Below the pieces are notes generated by a model. It searched no databases and had not been told where the DNA came from. It saw only the letters and a list, made by a program, of their open reading frames with translations. Positions 17,444 to 27,010 of a DNA stretch of 64,000 nt are shown here, piece by piece. Source of the DNA: Streptomyces sp. HUAS MG91 (GTDB lineage Bacteria; Actinomycetota; Actinomycetes; Streptomycetales; Streptomycetaceae); contig NZ_CP159534.1 of NCBI RefSeq assembly GCF_040529335.1, positions 7,440,001 to 7,504,000 of the forward strand, given 5' to 3'. Each line of letters starts with the position of its first letter. The stretch's first letter is position 1. A program made the position numbers and the translations under genes.

Positions 17444-20290
17444 GTGCGGACTCCAGCACACAGAACCAGAGCAGACAGACGGCGCGGCACAGCCGTCGGC
17501 CAGGGAGTGGCGGCTGTGCTCGCCGCGGCCGGGCTGCTCGTCGCCGGTACGACAGCCGCCCACGCGGACACCGCACCGGCGGCAGCCGCGTCCACCACGG
17601 CGGGAGACGAGACCGACACCCCGTCGCTGGTGACCGGGCTCGACGACGAGGCCGCTGCCACCGGCAGCGCCGCCGACGCCGCCCGCGGACACCTCAAGGC
17701 CAAGAAGGGCCGCTATCACATCGCCGACACCTCGGCGAAGGACCTGTCGACGGTCTCCACCGACAGCCGGGGCGGCAAGGAGACGGTCCGCCTCCAGCAG
17801 AAGTACAAGGGCGTCGACGTCCTCGGCGGCGAGTACGTGGTCCGTATGACGAAGAAGGACGGCCGGCGCGCCGTCACCGGCACCTCCGGGAACTACTTCA
17901 CCAAACTCAAGCTCGACACGGTCACCCCCAAAGTCTCCGAGAAGACCGCCGTCCAGCGCGCGATCGGCGCCGTCACCACGCAACTGGGCGGTGCCCCGCT
18001 GCGCGCCCCGGCCAAGGGGGAGAAGCCCGACAGCGCACCCCTGAGCGGCAAGGCCGTGGCGGTGACGATCCTGCCGCAGGGCACGGGCGTCCTGACCCGC
18101 CACGTCACCGTCACGGGCACCGACCCGGCGGACGGCACAGCCGTCAAGCAGGAGGTGTACATCGACGCCCACTCCGGCTTCCCGGTCATGCAGTACAGCG
18201 GCATCCAGACGTTCGGCTCGAACGACGCGGCCGCCGGCGTCACGGGCAGGACCGCGGCGGCCCCGGACGACGCCGCTCCGGCGGCCGCCCCGCCGTTCGT
18301 CGTGAAGGGCTCCGGCGTCCGCTACAACGGCCGCAAGGTCGACCTCAACCTGTACAGGGGTGCCGACGGCACCTACCAGATGTACGACTACGGTTTCCGG
18401 GACGCCGCCAGCCCGTACGTCGGCCCGCTGCTGCAGACCTGGGACGCCAACGGAGCCGACGTCTCCACCGCGTCCGGCGCCTGGCCGGCCGCCGCCAGGA
18501 TCGTCAAGTCCGACTCGCCGGACCTCGGCGCGGACTACACCGACTCCGGTGTGGTGGACGCCCACTGGGCCGCCAACAAGGTGTACGCGTACTACAAGAA
18601 CCACTTCGGCCGTCAGGGACTCGACGGCAAGGACGGGTTCATGTACTCGATCGTCGGTGTCACCGCGAACGGACAGTCGTACGACAACGCCTTCTGGGAC
18701 GGCGCCAAGATGGTGTACGGGAAGGGCGGCGGCGACTTCCGCACCTTCTCCGCGGACACCGATGTCGTCGGCCACGAGATGACGCACGCCGTCACCCAGC
18801 ACACGGCGAACCTCGTCTACGCGGGCCAGTCCGGCGCGATGAACGAGGCGATATCGGACTACTTCGGCAACGCCATCGACCTGGAGGCCAACGGGCAGTC
18901 GATGGACGACCCGGACTCGGGTCTCCTCGGCGAGGACCTGTGCACCACCCTCGGCCCGCGCGAGTGTGCCCTGCGCGACCTGAACGACGGTCACACCACG
19001 GCCAAGGACTTCATCGGCGTCGGCTACCGCGGCGACAACGGCGGCGTGCACCTCAACTCGACCATCTTCTCCGGCGCCTTGTGGGACATGCGCCAGGACC
19101 TCGGCGGCGACTTCGCCGACCAGATCGTCTACCGCGCCCTGTCCGCGTACATGACGCCCCTGGACGGCTTCACCGAGGGCCGTGCCGCGGTCATCGCCGC
19201 CGCGACCGAGCTGGGCGCCACCAAGGCCCAGCTGAAGGTCGTCAAGCGCTCCTTCGACGCCCACGGCATCGCGCCGGGCTGGGAGAAGGCGCTGGGCGTG
19301 GACACCGACACGATCCTGGCCAAGGACAACGTGTCCGGTACCGGCGTCGCCGCGGGCGGCGGCAAGTACGCCGTGTCGCGCTCCAACGAGGAAGGCAGCG
19401 AGCCGTACTCGGTGTGGGCCGGCAACACCAGCGGCAAGGGCACCCCGCAGCAGCTGAGCCCGAACAACGGCAACTACAACGTCTACGCCGCCACCGACGG
19501 CAAGAACGTGGCGTGGGCCGAGTTCGCGTACGACGCGGTACAGATACACGTCCGCCCGATCGGCGGCGGCCTCGACAGGACCGTCGATGCGATCGGCGCC
19601 AATGTCACTTCCGTCAAGATCGACGGTGACATCGTCGTGTACACCTACGTGAACCCGAAGACCGGCTTCGAACAGGCCCGCTACGTCGACATCAAGACCG
19701 GTGACGTCAAGGACCTCGCGCCCAATCCGGTCACCGTCACGGCGTTGACCTCGGTGCACGACGGCAAGATCGCCTACGCGAAGCTGTGGGGCGAGTCCGA
19801 CGGCTACAAGCTGGGTGTCGAGGTCTACGACACCGCCACCGGAAAGACGCAGCTGATGCCGGTCGACAAGAACGCCGTCGCTGGCATCGGCCAGACCGCC
19901 TTCACCGATGACGGTGTCTTCTGGGTCGAGGACGGCGACGGCACCGACTCCGGCCAGGCCGCCGTGATGCGCGCCGACGCCGACGGCACCCACCGCACCA
20001 CCATCGTCCCGGAGGCCGGAGCGGGCGCACTCTACGCGTACCAGCTGACCGCTTCCGACGACGCGGTCACCGTCCTGACGCTGCCGCCGGCCACGTCGTG
20101 GGACAACGCCACGCTTCCGAAGCTGTACCAGGTCGCATCCGACGGCAAGGGCGGCGCGCAGCGCGTCTCCTGCAACCGCGGCGACCAGGTCTACCCGGCG
20201 GCCGACGAGGGCCAACGCGTCCTGTGGCTCGACGGCACCACCGGATACACCAACCTCGTGAAGCGGGACCGCCCCGCCGGCTCGTGCTGA
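17444..20290 (+). CDS. Secreted M4 family (thermolysin-like) metalloprotease
   Basis: The 948-residue pre-pro-enzyme has a signal peptide (about 1-42), FTP/PepSY-type propeptide, and a catalytic domain with zinc motif VVGHEMTHAV (about residue 444) and third ligand in GAMNEAISDYFGN about 24 residues on. An unusually long C-terminal region of about 300 residues (from YAVSRSNEEGSEPYSVWAG) carries repeated beta-propeller-like segments, perhaps for substrate binding. GTG 17444 follows GAAGGGA with a 6-base gap. It is divergent from the TrmB/LuxR regulator and ends in a hairpin. Confidence 0.92.
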   Translation: MRTPAHRTRADRRRGTAVGQGVAAVLAAAGLLVAGTTAAHADTAPAAAASTTAGDETDTPSLVTGLDDEAAATGSAADAARGHLKAKKGRYHIADTSAKDLSTVSTDSRGGKETVRLQQKYKGVDVLGGEYVVRMTKKDGRRAVTGTSGNYFTKLKLDTVTPKVSEKTAVQRAIGAVTTQLGGAPLRAPAKGEKPDSAPLSGKAVAVTILPQGTGVLTRHVTVTGTDPADGTAVKQEVYIDAHSGFPVMQYSGIQTFGSNDAAAGVTGRTAAAPDDAAPAAAPPFVVKGSGVRYNGRKVDLNLYRGADGTYQMYDYGFRDAASPYVGPLLQTWDANGADVSTASGAWPAAARIVKSDSPDLGADYTDSGVVDAHWAANKVYAYYKNHFGRQGLDGKDGFMYSIVGVTANGQSYDNAFWDGAKMVYGKGGGDFRTFSADTDVVGHEMTHAVTQHTANLVYAGQSGAMNEAISDYFGNAIDLEANGQSMDDPDSGLLGEDLCTTLGPRECALRDLNDGHTTAKDFIGVGYRGDNGGVHLNSTIFSGALWDMRQDLGGDFADQIVYRALSAYMTPLDGFTEGRAAVIAAATELGATKAQLKVVKRSFDAHGIAPGWEKALGVDTDTILAKDNVSGTGVAAGGGKYAVSRSNEEGSEPYSVWAGNTSGKGTPQQLSPNNGNYNVYAATDGKNVAWAEFAYDAVQIHVRPIGGGLDRTVDAIGANVTSVKIDGDIVVYTYVNPKTGFEQARYVDIKTGDVKDLAPNPVTVTALTSVHDGKIAYAKLWGESDGYKLGVEVYDTATGKTQLMPVDKNAVAGIGQTAFTDDGVFWVEDGDGTDSGQAAVMRADADGTHRTTIVPEAGAGALYAYQLTASDDAVTVLTLPPATSWDNATLPKLYQVASDGKGGAQRVSCNRGDQVYPAADEGQRVLWLDGTTGYTNLVKRDRPAGSC

Positions 20291-20319
20291 AGGAACTGAA
20301 CTGACCCTCCCGTGAACGC

Positions 20320-20354
20320 GGCGGCCGGACTCCTGAGGGGGGAGCCCGGCCGCC
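20320..20354. terminator. Hairpin after the M4 protease gene
   Basis: GGCGGCCGG (20320-20328) pairs with CCGGCCGCC (20346-20354) around a 17-base loop, about 30 bases after the protease stop codon. Confidence 0.7.
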
Positions 20355-20489
20355 GGTGCCGGAGCCGACCTCGTCCTCCCATCCGTCGGGCAGGAGTCGC
20401 CCGGCGCGGCGTGCCGGGCCGACGGACCGCGAAAGACCCAGGCAACGGTTCCGGGGGCTCGCGGACTCTGTGGGATGAGGAGGTGAGCC

Positions 20490-21068
20490 ATGAGAGACAC
20501 GGCAAGACCGGCAACCGGCGCCGGTGACGATTCCGATGATTTCCAGGCGTTCGTCATCGGGCGTTGGGCCCGGCTGTTGCGGACCGCGTATCTCCTGACC
20601 GGAGAGCAGCACGCGGCGGAGGACCTCGTGCAGGGGTGCCTGGAGCGGACGTTCGTGGCCTGGCGGAAGGTGTCGGAAGCCCGGGACCCGGACGCCTACG
20701 TACGACGCATCATGGTCAACACGCACGCACGCCGATACCGCAGGGGACTCAAGGAGTACCTCTCGCGCGGTGACGGCTCCGGGCTCGGGCGCGAGCTGCC
20801 GGAGAGCGGGGACCGCATCGCCCAGGCGGTCGACCGCCGGGATCTGTTCGCCGCGCTGGCCCAACTGCCGGTCCGGCAGCGGGAAGCCGTTGTGCTGCGG
20901 TACTGGGAGGACCTGAGCGAGACACAGACCGCCGCCGCGATGGGGTGCTCGGTGGGCACCGTCAAGAGCAACGCAGCCAGAGGGATCACTCGGCTCCGGT
21001 CCGCCATCGGGCTGACCCACCCCGGTGCCGGAACAACTCACTCGCTGCACGAAGGGCGGACGTCATGA
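20490..21068 (+). CDS. ECF sigma factor (SigE-type family)
   Basis: The 192-residue protein has region 2 (FQAFVIGRWARLLRTAYLLTGEQHAAEDLVQ) and region 4 (ALAQLPVRQREAVVLRYWEDLSETQTAAAMGCSVGTVKSNAARGITRLR). This is the SigE-family signature common in Streptomyces, where such factors usually come with a short membrane partner. GAGGAGGTGA provides a strong ribosome site before ATG 20490. Its stop overlaps the ATG of a membrane protein gene, its probable regulator. Confidence 0.92.
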   Translation: MRDTARPATGAGDDSDDFQAFVIGRWARLLRTAYLLTGEQHAAEDLVQGCLERTFVAWRKVSEARDPDAYVRRIMVNTHARRYRRGLKEYLSRGDGSGLGRELPESGDRIAQAVDRRDLFAALAQLPVRQREAVVLRYWEDLSETQTAAAMGCSVGTVKSNAARGITRLRSAIGLTHPGAGTTHSLHEGRTS

Positions 21069-21793
21069 CGGACACAGGCACCGACATCTCCGAGCTGCTC
21101 GCCGAGGCCGCGCAGGGCGCTCGGATCAGGCACGCGCCCGTAGACGCGATCATTGTCGGCGGCCGGCGACGCAGAAGCCGGCGCCGGGCTGCCGGAGCGG
21201 CCGCCGCGCTGGCCGTCGCGTGCACCGTCGGCATCGCCGCGTCGTCCTCGTTGGGCGAAGGATCCGGCGCCTCACCGGCCGCGACCGAGCAGCGGGCCAC
21301 GCCCCGGCCCGTGACGGAAGTGATCGCGAGCGGGCGGCATGACGGGAAGCCCTGGAGCCTCAGCGTCGACATCTGGAAACGCGCCGCCGACAAGAAAGAA
21401 GCGGGCCGGGTGTGGAACGCGATGGAGGAGGTCGAATACCCGGACACACAGCGAGCGGGCGGCGAAGGAGGGCCTCAACTCGTGGACACGGGTTGGTTCT
21501 TCGCGAACCTGAAGGTCGGGGAGCGGCGCTCGTTCGTGGACGACGGAGCACTGAACGCCACCGGGAACCGCAAGGTCGAGACCAGCTGGGGCAAACTCGC
21601 CCCGAGCTCCGGTTGGTTCGTCTTCGGGCGGACCGCCCCCGGAGTCCACGCCGTCACCTGCACCTTTGACAACGGGCGCAAGGCCACGCCCCAGCTGCGC
21701 ACGATCGCCGGAACCGACAGCCGGTTCTTCGCGCTCGACGCCCCGGCCCCGAAACCGACCGCCGGACCGCCCCGGTGCACGGCCGCCGACTGA
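21065..21793 (+). CDS. Single-pass membrane protein coupled to the ECF sigma factor
   Basis: The 242-residue protein has a short cytoplasmic N-terminus (ISELLAEAAQGARIRHAP), an Arg cluster, and one hydrophobic segment (about 42-62, AAGAAAALAVACTVGIAA). An extracytoplasmic domain of about 170 residues (DTGWFFANLKVGERRSFVDDG, HAVTCTFDNGRKA) follows. The topology and ATGA overlap with the sigma gene fit an anti-sigma or sensor partner, but the HxxxCxxC zinc motif of classic ZAS anti-sigma factors is absent. Function is inferred from position only. Confidence 0.75.
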   Translation: MTDTGTDISELLAEAAQGARIRHAPVDAIIVGGRRRRSRRRAAGAAAALAVACTVGIAASSSLGEGSGASPAATEQRATPRPVTEVIASGRHDGKPWSLSVDIWKRAADKKEAGRVWNAMEEVEYPDTQRAGGEGGPQLVDTGWFFANLKVGERRSFVDDGALNATGNRKVETSWGKLAPSSGWFVFGRTAPGVHAVTCTFDNGRKATPQLRTIAGTDSRFFALDAPAPKPTAGPPRCTAAD

Positions 21794-21812
21794 TCAGGGG
21801 AACGCCGGAGCC

Positions 21813-22099
21813 GTGGCGCAGAGAGGCCCCCTGGACGCCGACACCGCGCGCCATCTCATGAAGGCGTCCGGGTCGGAGGACTTCCACCAGGTCAAGGACG
21901 TGATCGTCACCGGAGGCGAGAACGTCGCTTCGCAGGAGGTCGAGGGCGCGCTGCGCGGCCACCCCGACGTGCTCGACCTCGCCGTCGTCGGGCGCCCGCA
22001 CCCGCAGTGGGGCGAGACCGTGGTGGCGGTCGTGGTGCTCCGTCCGGAAAGCTCACCGAGCACGTCCTGCGTGCCGCGCTCGCGGAGGCGTCCGCGTAA
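21813..22099 (+). pseudogene. C-terminal fragment of an AMP-dependent acyl-CoA ligase
   Basis: The frame reads FHQVKDVIVTGGENVASQEV then HPDVLDLAVVGRPHPQWGE and VVAVVVLRP, the C-terminal swivel domain of acyl-CoA synthetases. This normally follows some 400 missing residues. After VVLRPE the frame slips and continues as GKLTEHVLRAALAEASA to a TAA at 22097-22099. The adenylation core is gone, so it is a decayed remnant between the sigma pair and the TetR gene. Confidence 0.75.
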
Positions 22100-22109
22100 G
22101 GTCGGCCGC

Positions 22110-22703
22110 ATGGCGGTGGAACAGGGACAGGCGCGAAGAGGTCCGGGGCGGCCGCGGCAGGAGCACGTCACCGGGGCCGTGCTCGACGCCGTGGTGGCAC
22201 TCGTCGCCGAGCACGGCATGGGCGCCCTGACCATGGATGCCGTCGCGGCGCGCGCCGGGGTCAGCAAGCCGGCCGTCTACCGGCGCTGGCCCACCAAGCA
22301 GGACCTCGTCATCGCCGCCGCCGAGTCGCGGATCGGGCCGCTCACCGTGCCCGACATGGGCGACTTCCGTGCCGAGCTGCGCGCGGTGCTCACCGCGCGC
22401 ATGGAGGCGTACCGGCGGCCCGGCGTCGACCGGCTGCTCGCCGGGGTGATCGGCGCCTCCGCGGAGGAGGGCGCGGTGCGGGAGGCGTTCCACGCGTACA
22501 CGCAGCGGGTGACGAGCGAGACCCGGCACGTCCTGGAGCGCGGCATCGCGCGCGGCGACGTGCGCGCCGACGCCGACCTGGCCGCCGCCACGACACTGAT
22601 CGCGTCGTCCCTGGTGTTCCGCATGGTCGCCGAGCAGCGGATGCCGGACGAGGCACTGGTGGAGTCGGTGGCCGAACTGATCGGGCGGGCGGTCAGCGTC
22701 TAG
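22110..22703 (+). CDS. TetR/AcrR family transcriptional regulator
   Basis: The 197-residue protein has an N-terminal TetR HTH (VTGAVLDAVVALVAEHGMGALTMDAVAARAGVSKPAVYRRWPTKQDL, given in two overlapping helices at residues 15-62) and a TetR_C ligand domain with ERGIARGDVRADADLAAATTLIASSLVFRM. ATG 22110 lies 10 bases after the ligase fragment's stop. It precedes, on the same strand, the dioxygenase/MFS/aldehyde dehydrogenase genes and may control them. Confidence 0.9.
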   Translation: MAVEQGQARRGPGRPRQEHVTGAVLDAVVALVAEHGMGALTMDAVAARAGVSKPAVYRRWPTKQDLVIAAAESRIGPLTVPDMGDFRAELRAVLTARMEAYRRPGVDRLLAGVIGASAEEGAVREAFHAYTQRVTSETRHVLERGIARGDVRADADLAAATTLIASSLVFRMVAEQRMPDEALVESVAELIGRAVSV

Positions 22704-22911
22704 GGCGACACGGGCCCTGGGTCTCAAGACGTAAGCGGGGCGGCCGAGTTGTGGCCTGCGCCCGCTCTTCGGCATGCCCGTGTCGAGGCGCGGCGGTCGC
22801 CGGGGCCTCTTCGGGATCAATCGTCTCTGACCCCTTGCCCCGTCGCGCCGCAATATCGATACTGCCGGTTACGTAATAGCGTCACCCGTCTCGCTGTGGG
22901 GAGTTCCACCC

Positions 22912-23847
22912 ATGCACGACATCGCTTCCGCACCCGCCGCCGCTCCCAAGCCGGTCCTCGACAAACCCCTGATGCACTACGGCCGCCGCGAGCTCGAGCG
23001 GCTCGAGCCCGGAGCCGAGCAGGTCACGTACGAGCTGCTGGAGATCAGCCCGCTCACCCCGCACTTCGGCGCCGTCGTCGGCGGCGTGGACCTGACGCGG
23101 CCGATCACCGGCGAACTCGCCGAGGAACTGCGCCAGGCGCTCCTGGAGTGGAAGGTGATCTTCTTCCGGGGGCAGTGCGGCTTCGACTCCGCGCAGCACA
23201 TGGCACTGTCGGCGGTCTGGGGGCCGCCGGAGCCGAACCCGTTCTTCGGGAAGACCGACACCGTCGGCATCTCCCGGCTCGCCAAGGACGCGAAGGCGGC
23301 CGGGAACAAGAACATCTGGCACAGCGACCACTCGTTCATGGCGAACCCGTCACTGGGTGCCGTGCTCCGCGCCGTCGAGGTCCCGGCCGCGGGCGGCGAC
23401 ACCATGTGGGCCGACATGGCGGCCGCGTACGACAACCTGCCCGACGACCTCAAGGCGCGCATCGAGAACCTCACCGCCGTCCACGACTGGGAGGCCAGCT
23501 GGGGCGCGCTCATGAACGACGAGCAGAAGGCCGTCTTCCGCACGCGCTGGCCGCAGGTCGAGCACCCGGTCGTCGCCCGCCACCCGCGCACCGGCCGCAA
23601 GACGCTCTACGTGAACGAGCCCTTCACCCGCTTCATCAAGGGCGTCAGCGACGAGGAGAGCCGCGAACTCCTCGACATCCTCGTCCTCCAGGCGCGCATC
23701 CCCGAGTTCCAGATCCGCTTCCACTGGGAGCCCGACTCGATCGCGATCTGGGACAACATCGCCGTCCAGCACTACGCGGTCAACGACTACTTCCCGCAGC
23801 GCCGGGTGATGGAGCGCATCGCCATCGCCGGGGTTCCCCTCTCGTGA
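22912..23847 (+). CDS. TauD/TfdA family Fe(II)/2-oxoglutarate dioxygenase
   Basis: The 311-residue enzyme has the 2-His-1-Asp facial triad: HxD in NIWHSDHSF (about H137, D139) and distal His in IAVQHYAVNDYFPQRR (about 286). The Arg of QRRVMER binds 2-oxoglutarate. Family members hydroxylate taurine, aryloxyacids or other small substrates. A GTGA overlap couples it to an MFS transporter gene, and an aldehyde dehydrogenase follows. This suggests uptake of a compound, oxidative cleavage to an aldehyde and its oxidation. The substrate is unknown. Confidence 0.9.
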   Translation: MHDIASAPAAAPKPVLDKPLMHYGRRELERLEPGAEQVTYELLEISPLTPHFGAVVGGVDLTRPITGELAEELRQALLEWKVIFFRGQCGFDSAQHMALSAVWGPPEPNPFFGKTDTVGISRLAKDAKAAGNKNIWHSDHSFMANPSLGAVLRAVEVPAAGGDTMWADMAAAYDNLPDDLKARIENLTAVHDWEASWGALMNDEQKAVFRTRWPQVEHPVVARHPRTGRKTLYVNEPFTRFIKGVSDEESRELLDILVLQARIPEFQIRFHWEPDSIAIWDNIAVQHYAVNDYFPQRRVMERIAIAGVPLS

Positions 23848-25121
23848 CCGCGGCGCCGGCCCTGGTTCCGGGGCGAGTCGACGGCGACACCCGTCAGGGG
23901 CGGCGGGCCTGGACGGTGACCGCGCTGCTGGTGGTCCTCATGATGGTCAACTTCGCCGACAAGTCCGTCCTCGGCCTCGCGGCGGACGAGATCCGCGCGG
24001 ACCTGCATCTGAGCGCCACGTCCTTCGGCCTCGCCAACAGCGCGTTCTTCCTGCTGTTCTCCGTCGCCGCGATCCTCGTGGGGATGGCGGCGGACCGGGT
24101 GTCGCCGAAACTGCTGCTCCTGGGCATGGCCGTGCTCTGGTCCGTGGCGCAGGTGCCGGCCGCGATCGGCGGCGGGCTCACGGTGCTCGTCGCGTCGCGG
24201 GTGTTCCTGGGCGCGGCGGAGGGCCCGGCCTTCCCCGTCGCCCAACAGGCCACTCTGGCCTGGTTCCCGAACGACCGGCGGAACCTGCCCGGCGCGCTGA
24301 TCACCGTCGGCATCACCCTCGGTGTCATCGTGTCCGCGCCCACGCTGTCCTGGGTGATCCAGCACCACGGCTGGCGGACCGCGCTGTGGGTGCTGGCCGT
24401 CGTGGGCGTCGTGTGGGCGGCGGCCTGGGCGGTGTTCGGCGCGGACAGCCCGCGGGCGGACACCGCCACCGTGGACGGGGCCGCGCCGCGCGTCCCCTAC
24501 CGCCGGATCTTCGCCACCCGCACCTGGATCGGCACCACGATCGCCTACTTCACCAGCTACTGGACCGTGGCCCTGATGCTGGTCTGGCTGCCGTCCTACC
24601 TGCGCAACGCCCTCGGCTACTCGACGGGCACCGCCGGCACGCTGGTCGTCGCACCCTGGGTCGTCGGTGCGGTCGTCCTGTTCGGGCAGGTGTGGCTCAC
24701 CGGCCGGCTGATGCGGCGCGGCGCCGGGACCAGGACCGCACGTGGCCGGGTCGGTGCGTGGACGCTGGTCGTCGGCGCCGCGAGCCTCCTCGCCGTCCCG
24801 TCGGCCGGCGGCGTCCTGGCGCGGACCGTACTGATCTCCATCGGCCTCGGTTTCAGCGGGGCGTACGCGACCGTCGCCGCGACCACCGTCGCCGAGATCT
24901 CCCCGCCCGGGCGCGGCGGCGGTGCCCTCGGCCTGATGAACGCCGTCGTCACCGTCGCCGGACTGCTCGCGCCGGCTGCCGTCGGCGCGCTCGTCGACGC
25001 CCAGGGAGACGCCGGGTATCAGCACGCCGTCCTGCTGTCGGGCGGGCTCGTCGCGCTCGGCGCGGTGGCCGCGTTCGCTCTGATCGATCCGGGGCGCGAT
25101 GCGGCCCGGCTGCGCCGCTGA
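23844..25121 (+). CDS. MFS transporter (anion:cation symporter-like)
   Basis: The 425-residue permease has about 12 hydrophobic segments. The first reads VTALLVVLMMVNFADKSVLG, and the MFS signature loop between helices 2 and 3 reads GMAADRVSPK. The FADKS and FPVAQQATLAWFPNDRRNLPGAL patterns are those of the ACS family, which imports organic anions. GTG 23844 overlaps the dioxygenase stop. It probably imports the dioxygenase substrate. Confidence 0.88.
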   Translation: MTAAPALVPGRVDGDTRQGRRAWTVTALLVVLMMVNFADKSVLGLAADEIRADLHLSATSFGLANSAFFLLFSVAAILVGMAADRVSPKLLLLGMAVLWSVAQVPAAIGGGLTVLVASRVFLGAAEGPAFPVAQQATLAWFPNDRRNLPGALITVGITLGVIVSAPTLSWVIQHHGWRTALWVLAVVGVVWAAAWAVFGADSPRADTATVDGAAPRVPYRRIFATRTWIGTTIAYFTSYWTVALMLVWLPSYLRNALGYSTGTAGTLVVAPWVVGAVVLFGQVWLTGRLMRRGAGTRTARGRVGAWTLVVGAASLLAVPSAGGVLARTVLISIGLGFSGAYATVAATTVAEISPPGRGGGALGLMNAVVTVAGLLAPAAVGALVDAQGDAGYQHAVLLSGGLVALGAVAAFALIDPGRDAARLRR

Positions 25122-25170
25122 TCTGCCGGGTTCGCTCGTCTCGCGCGTGCGGGCCGGTGGCCGCTTCTCG

Positions 25171-25229
25171 CGCGGTTCCCCGCGCCCCTGAGCTGCGCAC
25201 TTCGTGCGGCATCTCATCGGGGAACCGCG
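25171..25229. repeat. Streptomyces-type CCCCGCGCCCCT repeat inside a hairpin
   Basis: CGCGGTTCCCCG (25171-25182) and CGGGGAACCGCG (25218-25229) are perfect 12-bp inverted arms around a 35-base loop that holds a second small hairpin (GCAC-TTC-GTGC). The left arm continues into CGCCCCTGAG, resembling the short GTTCCCCGCGCCCCT repeat scattered between genes in Streptomyces. It sits in the 172-base gap between the MFS and aldehyde dehydrogenase genes and could attenuate read-through. Confidence 0.65.
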
Positions 25230-25293
25230 AGACCAGCCCCCACCGGACCCGCACCGACCCACCAACCACCCCCACCAACAACGGAGTTGACCT

Positions 25294-27009
25294 GTGCCCA
25301 CCGCCCCCGCCCTGGACACTGCCCCGCTCGACCTCGCCGTCGGCGAGCTGAAGCAGCACGCCGGGTCATGGACCACCACCCCCCTCGCCGACCGCATCGC
25401 CCTACTCGAACGCATGCTCCCGAAAATCGCCGAAGGCGCCCCCGCGATGGTCGCCGACGCCGCCCGCGCCAAGGGGTACGCCGCCGATTCCGCCTGGGCC
25501 GCCGAGGACTGGATCACCGCGCCCTGGGCGCTGGCCCAGACGATCAGCGCCCTGCTGCACGTGCTGCGGCGCCTGGCCGCCGGGGCGGACCCCGTCGACG
25601 CGAAGGCCGTCCGCCGCCACGAGGGCCGTACGGTCGTGGACGTGTTCCCCGCCACGGTCGCCGACCGGCTGCTGCTCAACGGCTTCAGCGCCCAGGTGTG
25701 GACCCGGCCCGGGACCACCCCCGATCACGTCCTCGCCCGCGCGGCCGGCGAGTACCGGGGCCGCCCCGGCCGGAGCGGCGTCGCACTCGTGCTCGGCGCG
25801 GGCAACGTCGCCGCGATCACCGCGCTCGACATCGTCCACAAGCTGTACACCGACGGCCAGGTCGTCCTGGCCAAGATGAACCCGGTCAACGCCTACCTGC
25901 GCCCGCACTTCGAGCGGGTCTTCGCCGAGTTCGTCGAGCGGGGCTGGGTGCGGTTCGTGGACGGTGGCGGCGCCGAGGGCGCGTACCTCACCACGCACGA
26001 GGACGTCGACTCCATCCACGTCACCGGTTCCGAGCGCACGCACGACGCCATCGTGTGGGGCACCGGCGAGCAGGCCGAGGAGCGCAGGCGCGCCGACACC
26101 CCGCTCAACGCCAAGCCGTTCACCAGCGAGCTCGGCGGCGTCAGCCCGTGCATCGTGACACCGGGCCCGTGGAGCGACGCCGACCTGCGCTTCCAGGCCG
26201 AGCACATCGTCACCAGCAAGCTCAACAACTCCGGGCACAACTGCGTGGCCACCCAGATCCTCGTCGTGCCCCGCGAGTGGGACGGCACCGAGAAGCTCCT
26301 CGCCGAGATACGCGCGGTGCTGCGCGAACTGCCGCCCCGCCCCGACTACTACCCGGGCGCCGACGACCGCCTCGACGCCGTCGCCTTCGCCCACCCGGAC
26401 ACCGAGTTCGCCTTCGACGACGACACCTGCCGCATGCTCGTCCCCGACATCACCGACCCCGACGACCCGATGCTCTCCGTCGAGGTGTTCGCCAGCGCCC
26501 TCGGCGTCGTCCGCCTGCCCGGCGCCGACGCCCCCCAATTCCTGCGCGCCGCGACCGAGTTCGCCAACGACCGGCTCCCCGGCACCCTCGGCGCCACCCT
26601 CCTCGTCCACCCGCGGACCGAGCGCGCCCACCGCGCCGCCGTCGACGAGGCGATCGCCGCCCTGCGCTACGGCACCCTCGGCGTCAACTGCTGGTCCGCC
26701 TTCGGCTTCCTGCTCGGCTACACGCCCTGGGGCGCGTTCCCCGGCCACACCCGCCAGGACATCGGCAGCGGCATCGGCTTCGTACACAACGCGTTCATGC
26801 TGGAGGACGTCGAGAAGACCGTGCTGAGGGCGCCGTTCGCACCCTCGCCGCGCGGCCTGTTCACCGGCTCGCCGTCGCTGTCGCCGCGCCCGCCGTACTA
26901 CGTCACCAACCGGACGGGCCCGACCACCATGCGCCGCCTCACCGCCTACACCGCAGACCCGAAACCCTCCCGGCTGCCGGGCATCTTCGCGTCGGCGCTC
27001 CGCGGCTGA
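25294..27009 (+). CDS. Aldehyde dehydrogenase family protein (long form)
   Basis: The 571-residue protein has the ALDH fold: cofactor region VALVLGAGNVAAI and VLAKMNPVN, IHVTGSERTHDAI, ELGGVSPCIV, and the catalytic Cys in LNNSGHNCVATQ. It is about 80 residues longer than standard ALDHs and ends with a distinct tail (FAPSPRGLFTGSPSLSPRPPYYV). Start is GTG 25294 after GGAG. Following the dioxygenase and transporter, it probably oxidises the aldehyde they yield. A perfect 26-bp terminator closes the unit. Confidence 0.88.
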   Translation: MPTAPALDTAPLDLAVGELKQHAGSWTTTPLADRIALLERMLPKIAEGAPAMVADAARAKGYAADSAWAAEDWITAPWALAQTISALLHVLRRLAAGADPVDAKAVRRHEGRTVVDVFPATVADRLLLNGFSAQVWTRPGTTPDHVLARAAGEYRGRPGRSGVALVLGAGNVAAITALDIVHKLYTDGQVVLAKMNPVNAYLRPHFERVFAEFVERGWVRFVDGGGAEGAYLTTHEDVDSIHVTGSERTHDAIVWGTGEQAEERRRADTPLNAKPFTSELGGVSPCIVTPGPWSDADLRFQAEHIVTSKLNNSGHNCVATQILVVPREWDGTEKLLAEIRAVLRELPPRPDYYPGADDRLDAVAFAHPDTEFAFDDDTCRMLVPDITDPDDPMLSVEVFASALGVVRLPGADAPQFLRAATEFANDRLPGTLGATLLVHPRTERAHRAAVDEAIAALRYGTLGVNCWSAFGFLLGYTPWGAFPGHTRQDIGSGIGFVHNAFMLEDVEKTVLRAPFAPSPRGLFTGSPSLSPRPPYYVTNRTGPTTMRRLTAYTADPKPSRLPGIFASALRG

Positions 27010-27010
27010 C

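Noticed and set aside
17438..20557. 1,039-codon minus-strand open frame opposite the M4 protease
   Set aside because: The plus-strand protease has all catalytic motifs; the antisense frame has none and is rich in Arg/Val/Asp as shadows are.
21794..22109. TetR gene starting inside the ligase fragment to give a 300+ residue fusion
   Set aside because: The frames happen to coincide, but the TetR HTH begins right after ATG 22110 and the ligase piece has its own stop one frame over.
22912..27009. Taurine-dioxygenase sulfur-starvation operon
   Set aside because: The TauD fold alone does not prove a sulfonate substrate. The neighbours are an MFS importer and an ALDH, not an ABC sulfonate importer, and no cysteine leader is present here.
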